Source of the DNA: CAYVUI01 sp964454745
Lineage (GTDB): Bacteria; Planctomycetota; Phycisphaerae; Sedimentisphaerales; Anaerohalosphaeraceae
Assembly (NCBI GenBank): GCA_964454745.1
Contig: CAYVUI010000006.1
Span: 1 to 60,759, forward strand
DNA: 60,759 bases
Direction of reading: 5' to 3'
Below, in pieces: positions 17,209-25,040 of the stretch; position 1 is the first letter of the stretch; every line of letters begins with the position of its first letter. Below the pieces are notes generated by a model. It worked only from the letters and a program-made list of their open reading frames with translations. It was not told the DNA's origin and ran no database searches. Made by a program: the position numbers and the translations under genes.

Positions 17209-19212
17209 ATGAAGAAGCAGTGGACTATCGGCAAGAAAATTACCTTCGGATTCGGCCTTGTGCTTGTTGCACTTGCGGTACTGGCAATTTGGTCGGTAAC
17301 CGGAATCGGAACCATCGTAAAAGATGCCGGCGAGGTAATCGAGGGCAACAAACTCAAAGGCGAAATGACGCAGAAAGAGGTCGATCACCTCAACTGGGTT
17401 AACCAGCTTACCGCATTTCTTAATGACAAAAACGTAACGGATCTGACGGTACAAACCGATCCCAAACAGTGTGGTTTTGGCAAGTGGTATTACAGCGAAG
17501 CACGTACGCATGCGGAAGAATTTGTTCCCGGGATCAAGCAGGATTTAAAAGACATCGAAAAATGGCACAACCAGCTCCATGAATCCGCGATTCATATCAA
17601 GGACTGCCACTGTGATGCCAACTTGCTGCTCAGCGCTGAACTGCAGCAGAAAAAGGTCGATCACTTGACCTGGGCCCACCAGGTCAAGGATGTGTTCGTT
17701 GACACGAGTTTGAAAGAAGCCAAAGTTCAGATTGACGCAACCCTCTGCGGATTCGGTAAGTGGCTGGCCAGTGATGAAGTGTCTCATTACAAGGCGACAT
17801 ATCCCGAGTTTGCGTCCCTGTGGCACAAAGTTCAGGATCCGCACGATAAGCTGCACCTCAGTGCAAAGCATATCAATGAATTGCTTGCACAGAACAAGCG
17901 CGAAGAGGCAGCAAAGTATTACATGGAAAATACAAAACCGCTTGCTTATGAAACCTGTGGTATCATCGATGAGATGATCGCATGGAACAACAAGCGGATT
18001 GAAGGTATGATGCAGGCCCAGCACATTTTTGCCAATGAGACCAAGCCCGCCCTCGAACATGTACAGGGACATCTGGGTAAGGTACGTGAGATTGTCAATG
18101 ACAATGTGATGACCGATGAGCAGATGCTCCATCACGCGGCCCAGACCCGCTGGGGTGTGATTATTGCCAGCGTGATTGCCTCTGTTGCGGGCGTCGTCGT
18201 TGCCTTTGCCATTATCATGGGTATCAAGAGGGCTCTCCAGCGAATTGCCAATGAACTCGGCCAGGGCGGTGAGCAGGTCGCTGCCGCGGCCGGCCAGGTG
18301 TCCGGTGCTTCACAGAGCCTTGCCGAAGGAGCCACCGAGCAGGCTGCCGGGCTGGAAGAAACCTCGTCAAGCCTTGAGGAAATGTCTTCCATGACCAAGC
18401 AGAACTCCGAAAACGCCCAGCAGGCCAGCATTCTCAGCGGCGAAGCCAAAACCGCAGCGGACAACGGCTCGCAGGCAATGCAAAAGATGAATACCGCGAT
18501 CAACGATATCCAGAAGTCTTCGGAAGAAACCGCCAAGATCATCAAGGTCATCGATGAAATTGCCTTCCAGACGAACCTGCTGGCCCTCAACGCCGCGGTC
18601 GAAGCCGCACGTGCGGGCGAGGCGGGCAAGGGCTTTGCCGTCGTTGCCGAAGAAGTCCGCAACCTGGCGATGCGAAGTGCCGAAGCGGCCAAGAATACCT
18701 CGAATATGATCCAGGAATCGGTCAAGAACTCCAATAACGGCGTTGAAATCGCCCAGGAGGTCAGCCAGGTTCTCGAGCAGATCGTAACGGGCATCACCAA
18801 GACCTCTGACCTGGTCGGTGAGATTGCCTCGGCCTCGAATGAGCAGGCGCAGGGGATCGAGCAGGTCAATACAGCCGTTACCCAGATGGACAAGGTGACC
18901 CAGCAAAACGCGGCCAATGCAGAAGAATCCGCCAGTGCTAGTGAAGAGCTCTCCGCACAGGCAGACCAGATGAATCAGCTCGTTCGTGAGCTGATGCAGA
19001 TGGTAAACGGCGATTCCGCGAATCAGAGTTTTGCACGCAGTGCCGGCCAGATGGACCGTCAGAAGAAGCAGCAGCTAAAGCCTTCTGACCAGGCGTTCCA
19101 TCAGATTGCTTCCGGACCTCAAACAGCCTCCCAATCATCCCGTAAGTCCTCTCCTGTTGATTCCATCCCTCTCGGGGAGGATAACGGCGATTTTGCTGAT
19201 TTCAATAACTGA
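17209..19212 (+). CDS. Methyl-accepting chemotaxis protein with two periplasmic CZB zinc-binding domains
   Basis: A 667-residue chemoreceptor. TM1 spans about 11-33 and TM2 about 316-338. Between them lie two chemoreceptor zinc-binding (CZB) units. Unit 1: H60 in HLNW, C88 in CGFGKW, H120 and H124 in KWHNQLH. Unit 2: H152 in HLTW, C180 in CGFGKW, H206 and H216. Each keeps the three-His/one-Cys zinc pattern; CZB domains are more often single and cytoplasmic, where they sense zinc or hypochlorous acid. The cytoplasmic part has the signalling hairpin tip (EIAFQTNLLALNAAVEAARAG) that contacts CheA/CheW. A start 15 codons upstream (ATG 17164) is in frame, but the ATG at 17209 has GGAG 8 bases before it and begins a normal MKKQWTIGKK membrane segment. 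The signalling domain is nearly identical to that of the next gene. Confidence 0.93.
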   Translation: MKKQWTIGKKITFGFGLVLVALAVLAIWSVTGIGTIVKDAGEVIEGNKLKGEMTQKEVDHLNWVNQLTAFLNDKNVTDLTVQTDPKQCGFGKWYYSEARTHAEEFVPGIKQDLKDIEKWHNQLHESAIHIKDCHCDANLLLSAELQQKKVDHLTWAHQVKDVFVDTSLKEAKVQIDATLCGFGKWLASDEVSHYKATYPEFASLWHKVQDPHDKLHLSAKHINELLAQNKREEAAKYYMENTKPLAYETCGIIDEMIAWNNKRIEGMMQAQHIFANETKPALEHVQGHLGKVREIVNDNVMTDEQMLHHAAQTRWGVIIASVIASVAGVVVAFAIIMGIKRALQRIANELGQGGEQVAAAAGQVSGASQSLAEGATEQAAGLEETSSSLEEMSSMTKQNSENAQQASILSGEAKTAADNGSQAMQKMNTAINDIQKSSEETAKIIKVIDEIAFQTNLLALNAAVEAARAGEAGKGFAVVAEEVRNLAMRSAEAAKNTSNMIQESVKNSNNGVEIAQEVSQVLEQIVTGITKTSDLVGEIASASNEQAQGIEQVNTAVTQMDKVTQQNAANAEESASASEELSAQADQMNQLVRELMQMVNGDSANQSFARSAGQMDRQKKQQLKPSDQAFHQIASGPQTASQSSRKSSPVDSIPLGEDNGDFADFNN

Positions 19213-19235
19213 CATGCGACCTTTTTTGTGTTCGC

Positions 19236-19272
19236 GGCCCATACGGTTCTGCTGCCGTATGGGCCTTTTTTT
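19236..19272 (+). terminator. Rho-independent terminator after the CZB chemoreceptor
   Basis: An 11-bp perfect stem (GGCCCATACGG / CCGTATGGGCC) with an 8-base loop, followed by seven Ts. It separates the first chemoreceptor from the second, so the two are transcribed separately. Confidence 0.9.
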
Positions 19273-19673
19273 GTGCCCTGTCAAATGTCGTGTTTTCACC
19301 CCAGCTTGATTTATCGGACCCAAACAACCTGGCCGGCTGCGTAGAACAATCAAATTTTATTATATTTTAAAAACTACAAAATTGTAAAAAAAGGTGGGGT
19401 GTTTTACCATTGCAGGCTCAATTATATAAAAAAACACACAATCACCTTTTCATGTTTGGTTGTTTTCTGACTTGAGGTAATTGTTCGTCAGTGTCACCGG
19501 GAAATCTTTCTTAATGTCTGGTCATCCTCCTCCGAAACGATAGAGGCTGTCCAATGCCAAATTTCATGACATTGTACAGGTCGAACGTGTGGGAAATCGA
19601 AGAAAGCGAAAAGGGGATGGGGCTTTGTTTTCTCTAATGCAAAAACAAGAACAGATTGAATTGGGAGTCAAAA
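19273..19673. other. Intergenic leader before the carbonic anhydrase-chemoreceptor gene
   Basis: About 400 bases, AT-rich in its left half (poly-A and TATAT runs near 19350-19440) and carrying a short palindrome TACAAAATTGTA near 19375. I see no convincing gene and no riboswitch motif I recognise. It presumably contains the promoter and a long 5' untranslated region. Confidence 0.4.
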
Positions 19674-22600
19674 ATGAAGAAACATCTGATTTTGACGTGT
19701 CTTATTATTTTTTCACTGTGCCTGCCTTTGTGGGCTTCAACATCCAAAGCATCCAAACCCTCTCCGGACCAGGCGATTGAAATGCTCCAGGAGGGCAATC
19801 AGCGGTTTGTCTCCGGTATGAGTATGCATCCGAATACCGACTGGCACCGCCTCGCCCAGGCGGGAACCGAGAACCAGGGCGACCATGCGTATGCGACGGT
19901 CATTACCTGTTCCGACTCTCGTGTTCCGGTTGAGCGTATTTTTGACGCCGGTGTGATGGATATTTTCGTAATCCGCGTGGCGGGCAATGTCTGCGATACC
20001 GATGAAATCGGTTCGATTGAGTACGGCCTGGCGCATGTAAACACGCCGGTACTGGTCGTTTTGGGACATACCCAGTGCGGTGCGGTGACCGCGGTGACCC
20101 ATGCCGTTCACGGTAAGGGCCATGCGCTTGAGCGTAACATTCCGCCGCTGGTCGATAATATTCAGCCCGCGGTTGAGCAGGCCATGCACGATCATCCCAA
20201 TGCACACGGTGATGATGTCATTCCGTACGCCATCGAGCAGAATGTCTGGCAGTCTATTGAGGATTTGTTCCTTAACAGTCCCTCGAGCCGAAATCTGGTC
20301 AAAGAAGGCAAGGCCAAAGTCGTCGGTGCGATTTATGATGTCGCCAGCGGTAAAGTCAAATGGCTGCCCGAGCAGAAGACCAGCCAGATCCTGGCAAAAG
20401 TTGAGGTGAACCCCAAACGGGCATTGAACGCGATGGCCGATGGTTCCGGACATAAAGAAACCGCGCACGGCTCAGAGCTGGACAGCCAGATCGAGGAATA
20501 TAAGGATAAGATCAAAGCGGCGAAAAAATCTCCCGAGGCTGCCGTTGCATTCCTTAAAGAAGGAAACGCCCGCTTTACTTCCGGCAAATCCATTCGGCCT
20601 CACCTCGATATCAACCGCCTAAAGCAAGCCGGTTCCGAAAACCAGGGTGACCATGCCGTCGCGACGGTGATTACCTGTTCCGACTCCCGCGTTCCGGTCG
20701 AGCATATTTTTGATATGGGTATTATGGATACCTTTGTCATCCGCGTAGCCGGAAATGTCTGTGATACCGATGAGATCGGCTCGATTGAGTACGGCCTGGC
20801 GCATGTCCATACACCGGTGCTGGTCGTTTTGGGTCATACCCAGTGCGGTGCGGTGACCGCGGTCACGCATGCCGTCCACGGCAAGGGGCATGCCCTTGAA
20901 CGTAATATCCCGCCTCTGGTCGATAACATTCAGCCCGCGGTTGAACAGGCAATACACGACCATCCGGGTGCCCACGGCGATGAGGTCATACCCTACGCTA
21001 TCGAGCAGAACGTCTGGCAGGCGATTGAAGACCTGTTCCTTAACAGCCCCGCGAGCCGCAACCTGGTTAAAGAAGGCAAAGCCAAAGTCATCGGTGCGAT
21101 TTACGATGTCGGCAGCGGTGAGGTGGCATGGCTGCCGGAATACAAAACCGAGCAGATCCTGGCCAAAGCCGAGGCAAACCCCAACCGGGCATTGAACGCG
21201 ATGGCATCGTCTTCAGATCATGGTAGTGATTCTCACCATTCATCCGGTCATTCTGCGGATTCTCATAGCGCATCGGCCGGGCATGGCACAGAGAGCCATG
21301 CGGCTCACAGCAAAGTGGAAGTCAAGCCGGTTGCCGTGGAACTGATCCCGGCTGCGCGCCTTGCTTCCCTGGACGCTGCACGTCATGAATCCAGCCAGGG
21401 GCACACCCAAACGCATGGTGATTCGCAGGAAGCGTCTTCCCTGTCCGGGCTCTTGAAATTTGCGGCTGTGGTTGTCGTACTTTTGCTGCTGGCCGGTATC
21501 GCCTGGAAAAGCGGATTCTTCGCTAATGCAAGCCTTGCCAAAAAGCTTTATCTCGGCTTTGGAATTCTGGGCCTGATCGCGATTGTGATTGGGTTGGCCG
21601 GCTATTATTTCCTTAGTCAAACCCATGATCAGCAGGAAATCCTGGTGGACGCGACGGATTTTGATTTGCAGGTCCGCAAGATCGCGTCCCTGCAGAATGA
21701 ATTTCTCCTGTACGGCATTGAAGATAAAGAGCACGGCGAACGCTGTGTCGCCCAGATTCAGGAACTTATCCAGGAATTTGAAGAAAACGTCGAAGTCATG
21801 AAGTCGCATGATCTTACGGACGTTCAGGTTCAGGAAGTTCAGGACATCCATCGTGCGATGAGTGAATACAAAACCGTCTTCCATGATATGGTGGAAAGTT
21901 TCCATGAAGTCGAAGAGATCAAAGAACGGATTGATGAACTCGGCCATGAAGTAGATGAGGCTCTGGTACATATCCTCCATGAGCATGAACAGGACCTCGA
22001 AAAGCTCGAATCAGAGAATGCCCCGATGGATCAGATTTCTCTGCAGGTCCAGCTCGTAGAAAAGCTGGCGGAATGTGAGCTGCTGGCATTGAAAATTTCA
22101 CACGAGGAAGTGGAATTCCTGCTGGATAAACACGTTGACCGCGTTTCCGCGATGGAACAGGAGTTCTCGCATCTGTTTGGAACGCTCAATGCGGTTGAAG
22201 AGCTGGTTGACCTGGCTTCTCACGATGAACAGAAGCAGAAAGCGGACCATAAGCTGCTATCCACGGTTCGCCAGGAACTCAATGAATATAAGACGATTCT
22301 TGCCAAAGTAATCGAAGATACACTGCTTGTTGAGGCCGATGTCATCGAAACCAATGTCAGTCTCGATACTATTGAGTCTACGGCTGTTGCCATTGCTCAT
22401 CAGGCCGAAGTAAAGGCTGCGGCTCTCAGTAAGCAGTCTGCGACGATCTCAGTAGTTATGCTCGGATTTGCGACTGTATTTACGATTGCGGTATCCATCT
22501 TTATGGTTCGCGGCATCTCCGGCCCTGTCAATCGTATCATTGATGGACTCAATGAAAGCTCCATGCAGGTTTCTTCTGCATCCGGTCAGGTTTCTTCCGC

Positions 22601-23453
22601 GTCTCAGCAGCTTGCCGAAGGCGCGACCGAACAGGCCGCCGGTCTCGAGGAAACCTCTTCCAGCCTGGAAGAAATGTCCTCGATGACACGGCAGAATGCT
22701 GAAAACGCATCCCGCGCTGAGCAGTCGGCCAGCCAGGCACAAGAGGCGGCACAATCCGGTTCGAAGTCTATCGAGAAGATGAATACCGCGATCAGCGACA
22801 TTCAGAAATCTTCGGAAGAAACCGCCAAGATCATTAAGGTGATCGACGAGATCGCGTTCCAGACCAACCTGCTGGCATTAAACGCAGCCGTTGAGGCGGC
22901 CCGTGCCGGTGAGGCGGGCAAGGGCTTTGCCGTCGTTGCTGAAGAAGTACGCAACCTGGCAATGCGAAGTGCCGAAGCGGCCAAAAACACATCCGGCATG
23001 ATCCAGGAATCCGTGAAAAACTCCAACAGCGGAGCGGAGATTGCCCAGGAAGTGAACCAGGCCCTCGAAAGCATTGTCTCTGCGATCAGCGGGACCAATG
23101 AGCTGGTTGCCCAGATTTCCAGTGCCTCCAGTGAGCAGGCACAGGGGATCGAGCAGGTCAATACCGCGGTTTCCCAGATGGACAAGGTTACCCAGCAGAA
23201 TGCCGCTTCTGCGGAAGAATCGGCCAGTGCCAGCGAAGAACTCTCCGCCCAGGCGGATTATATGACCCAGGTCGTTGGGGAACTGGTCTCCCTGATTCGC
23301 GGTGGCGCAGGCTTGAACCAGTCCTCGGGTAACGGTCGAGGCCGCAGCGGACTCAACCAGTCTGACCAGGTCTACCACAACATTGCGAATGGACGGGATG
23401 CAGGCCAAACCAGCCGGCAGGCTGAATCCGTACAGGATGAGTCCAATTGCTGA
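19674..23453 (+). CDS. Tandem beta-carbonic anhydrase - methyl-accepting chemoreceptor fusion
   Basis: A 1259-residue protein of unusual design. Residues 1-22 are a signal peptide. Two complete beta-class carbonic anhydrase domains follow (about 30-240 and 285-495), each with all zinc and catalytic residues: C79-S-D81-S-R83 with H132-T-Q-C135 in the first, C335-S-D337-S-R339 with H388-T-Q-C391 in the second. A His/Ser-rich linker (514-545, about ten His) comes next. Two closely spaced membrane segments (about 593-610 and 624-648) re-export a helical sensor bundle (about 650-920). A third membrane segment (923-946) leads to a cytoplasmic signalling domain with tip EIAFQTNLLALNAAVEAARAG. If the signal peptide is cleaved, this topology puts both enzyme domains and the bundle in the periplasm and the kinase-control domain inside. 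Likely role: sensing CO2/bicarbonate, pH or zinc. An ATG six codons upstream of nothing useful is replaced by the ATG at 19674, which has GGGAG 6 bases before it. Confidence 0.92.
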   Translation: MKKHLILTCLIIFSLCLPLWASTSKASKPSPDQAIEMLQEGNQRFVSGMSMHPNTDWHRLAQAGTENQGDHAYATVITCSDSRVPVERIFDAGVMDIFVIRVAGNVCDTDEIGSIEYGLAHVNTPVLVVLGHTQCGAVTAVTHAVHGKGHALERNIPPLVDNIQPAVEQAMHDHPNAHGDDVIPYAIEQNVWQSIEDLFLNSPSSRNLVKEGKAKVVGAIYDVASGKVKWLPEQKTSQILAKVEVNPKRALNAMADGSGHKETAHGSELDSQIEEYKDKIKAAKKSPEAAVAFLKEGNARFTSGKSIRPHLDINRLKQAGSENQGDHAVATVITCSDSRVPVEHIFDMGIMDTFVIRVAGNVCDTDEIGSIEYGLAHVHTPVLVVLGHTQCGAVTAVTHAVHGKGHALERNIPPLVDNIQPAVEQAIHDHPGAHGDEVIPYAIEQNVWQAIEDLFLNSPASRNLVKEGKAKVIGAIYDVGSGEVAWLPEYKTEQILAKAEANPNRALNAMASSSDHGSDSHHSSGHSADSHSASAGHGTESHAAHSKVEVKPVAVELIPAARLASLDAARHESSQGHTQTHGDSQEASSLSGLLKFAAVVVVLLLLAGIAWKSGFFANASLAKKLYLGFGILGLIAIVIGLAGYYFLSQTHDQQEILVDATDFDLQVRKIASLQNEFLLYGIEDKEHGERCVAQIQELIQEFEENVEVMKSHDLTDVQVQEVQDIHRAMSEYKTVFHDMVESFHEVEEIKERIDELGHEVDEALVHILHEHEQDLEKLESENAPMDQISLQVQLVEKLAECELLALKISHEEVEFLLDKHVDRVSAMEQEFSHLFGTLNAVEELVDLASHDEQKQKADHKLLSTVRQELNEYKTILAKVIEDTLLVEADVIETNVSLDTIESTAVAIAHQAEVKAAALSKQSATISVVMLGFATVFTIAVSIFMVRGISGPVNRIIDGLNESSMQVSSASGQVSSASQQLAEGATEQAAGLEETSSSLEEMSSMTRQNAENASRAEQSASQAQEAAQSGSKSIEKMNTAISDIQKSSEETAKIIKVIDEIAFQTNLLALNAAVEAARAGEAGKGFAVVAEEVRNLAMRSAEAAKNTSGMIQESVKNSNSGAEIAQEVNQALESIVSAISGTNELVAQISSASSEQAQGIEQVNTAVSQMDKVTQQNAASAEESASASEELSAQADYMTQVVGELVSLIRGGAGLNQSSGNGRGRSGLNQSDQVYHNIANGRDAGQTSRQAESVQDESNC

Positions 23454-23495
23454 TCCTTTCATGTTAAGAACGAAAAAGTAACATGATTACATCTC

Positions 23496-23531
23496 AAGCC
23501 GAGCCCGGGAAATCCGGCCTCGGCTTTTTTT
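23496..23531 (+). terminator. Rho-independent terminator after the carbonic anhydrase-chemoreceptor
   Basis: Stem AAGCCGAG / CTCGGCTT with a GC-rich 14-base loop that can pair further, followed by a run of seven Ts. About 40 bases after the stop codon. Confidence 0.88.
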
Positions 23532-23675
23532 GACATTCCAAAGCCCCCCCACAGCCGCAATCCGGCGATAAAGGTTCCGCAATTTTGCATTTGACAGCAT
23601 TTGGCGGCATCGTTAGAATCTTTGAGTATCGTAGAAAAAACAGCATGAAAACGGCTCAAAAGAAAGGATTGACCG

Positions 23676-24002
23676 ATGGCGGGAAATGTGATTGAACTTA
23701 AAGACGCTGATTTTGAACAGGAAGTCAAGAATGCCGATGTCCCCGTACTGGTCGATTTCTGGGCTCCCTGGTGCGGCCCCTGTAAGATGATTGCCCCGAT
23801 TATTGAGGAAATCGCTTCTGAATATGAAGGGAAAATTAAGGTCGCCAAAGTCGATACGGATGAAAGCCGTGAAGCCGCGGTTGAATTTTCCATTAACGCG
23901 ATTCCGACCATTATTCTCTTTAATGGGGGAGAAGTCGCCAAGAAATGGGTGGGCCTGACCAGTAAAAAAGACATTACGGCTGAGATTGACGGTCTGCTGT
24001 AG
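23676..24002 (+). CDS. trxA: Thioredoxin
   Basis: A 108-residue cytoplasmic thioredoxin that reduces protein disulfides. The redox centre is WCGPC (Cys33 and Cys36), with the buried Asp in VLVDFWAPW and the cis-proline in the AIPTI segment, all in place. Length is standard. The ATG is preceded by AAAGGA. Its own promoter should lie after the terminator at 23531. The sugar ABC transporter genes begin 48 bases downstream on the same strand and may be co-transcribed, although the functions are not obviously linked. Confidence 0.95.
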   Translation: MAGNVIELKDADFEQEVKNADVPVLVDFWAPWCGPCKMIAPIIEEIASEYEGKIKVAKVDTDESREAAVEFSINAIPTIILFNGGEVAKKWVGLTSKKDITAEIDGLL

Positions 24003-24050
24003 GTGACAAAAATTAATAGATTGCATTTAACTGCTGGGGAGAGATCTAGA

Positions 24051-25025
24051 ATGAAAAAAGCGGTTCCTGTGATTCTTGCGGTTGTCGTGGCGCTGGTACT
24101 GGTACTCGTGGGTATCTCCCGCAAGGGCAGTGATTCCGATCAGCTTGAAATTGCCGTGATCCCGAAGGGAACAAGCCATATCTTCTGGGAATCGATCCGT
24201 CTCGGTGCCGAGCAGGCCTGCGAAGAAGAAGGCGCAAAGATGTACTGGAACGGCCCGGAACGCGAAGGCGACCGGGAAAAGCAGATACAGATTATCGAGG
24301 ATTTCGTTGTCAAGCAGGTAGACGGTGTTGTACTTGCACCGCTTGACGACAAGGCCCTCGTGCCCTCGGTGGAAACGCTGTCCGGCAAAGGAATTCCCTG
24401 TGTGATTATCGACTCCTCGATTGATACGGATGAGATTGTTTCCTTTGTTGCGACGGATAATTACAAAGGCGGAGTGCTGGCGGCCAGAGAAATGGCAAGG
24501 CTGCTTGACGGCAAGGGCGAAATTCTTGTGATAAAATATGCCCCCGGTTCCGCTTCGACGACCAAGAGAGAGAACGGTTTTATCGAGACGATTGAAAGCG
24601 AATTTCCTGATATCGAGATCATCGATTCCAAATTCGGGATGGATACCGTGGAAACGGCCCTCCAGGCGACCGAAGACCTCTTGACCAAGAATCCGGATTT
24701 TGACGGCATTTATGCCTGCAATGAATCGACCACGACCGGAACCCTGCGCGCCCTCCAGCAGAGAGGCCTGGCCGGAAAAGTGAAGTTTGTGGGATTCGAT
24801 TCCAGTACGCCGCTGATTAACGCGATGCGAAACGATGAACTGCAGGCCCTCGTTGTGCAGAACCCAACGAAAATGGGATATCTCGGGACCAAAACCCTGA
24901 TCAATCACATCAACGGCAATCCCGTGGAAAAGGTGGTGGATACCGGGGTTGACGTGGTCACCAAAAGCCGCCTGACGGAACCTGCCATTATTGAACTTCT
25001 CGGTCTAAAGCCCAACCAGCCGTAA
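24051..25025 (+). CDS. Sugar ABC transporter substrate-binding protein (ribose type)
   Basis: A 324-residue periplasmic binding protein of the Peripla_BP_4/RbsB group. Features: an N-terminal hydrophobic segment (3-24), IAVIPKGTSHIFWESIRLGAEQA opening the first lobe, VDGVVLAPLDDKALV, FVATDNYKGGVLAAREM, ENGFIETIE, GIYACNESTTTGTLRAL and KVKFVGFDSS in the hinge. No lipobox Cys is present, so it may stay tethered by its uncleaved signal or be released. It starts at the ATG preceded by GGGGAGA; an upstream in-frame GTG at 24003 is less likely. It is followed 15 bases later by the ATPase gene and then the permease, a complete importer. The sugar is unknown. Confidence 0.9.
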   Translation: MKKAVPVILAVVVALVLVLVGISRKGSDSDQLEIAVIPKGTSHIFWESIRLGAEQACEEEGAKMYWNGPEREGDREKQIQIIEDFVVKQVDGVVLAPLDDKALVPSVETLSGKGIPCVIIDSSIDTDEIVSFVATDNYKGGVLAAREMARLLDGKGEILVIKYAPGSASTTKRENGFIETIESEFPDIEIIDSKFGMDTVETALQATEDLLTKNPDFDGIYACNESTTTGTLRALQQRGLAGKVKFVGFDSSTPLINAMRNDELQALVVQNPTKMGYLGTKTLINHINGNPVEKVVDTGVDVVTKSRLTEPAIIELLGLKPNQP

Positions 25026-25040
25026 TCGGACCGCTTTTCA

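Noticed and set aside
17545..18917. Long minus-strand frames opposite the chemoreceptor
   Set aside because: Alanine/serine-rich shadows generated by the codon bias of the coiled-coil signalling domain; same situation opposite the second receptor.
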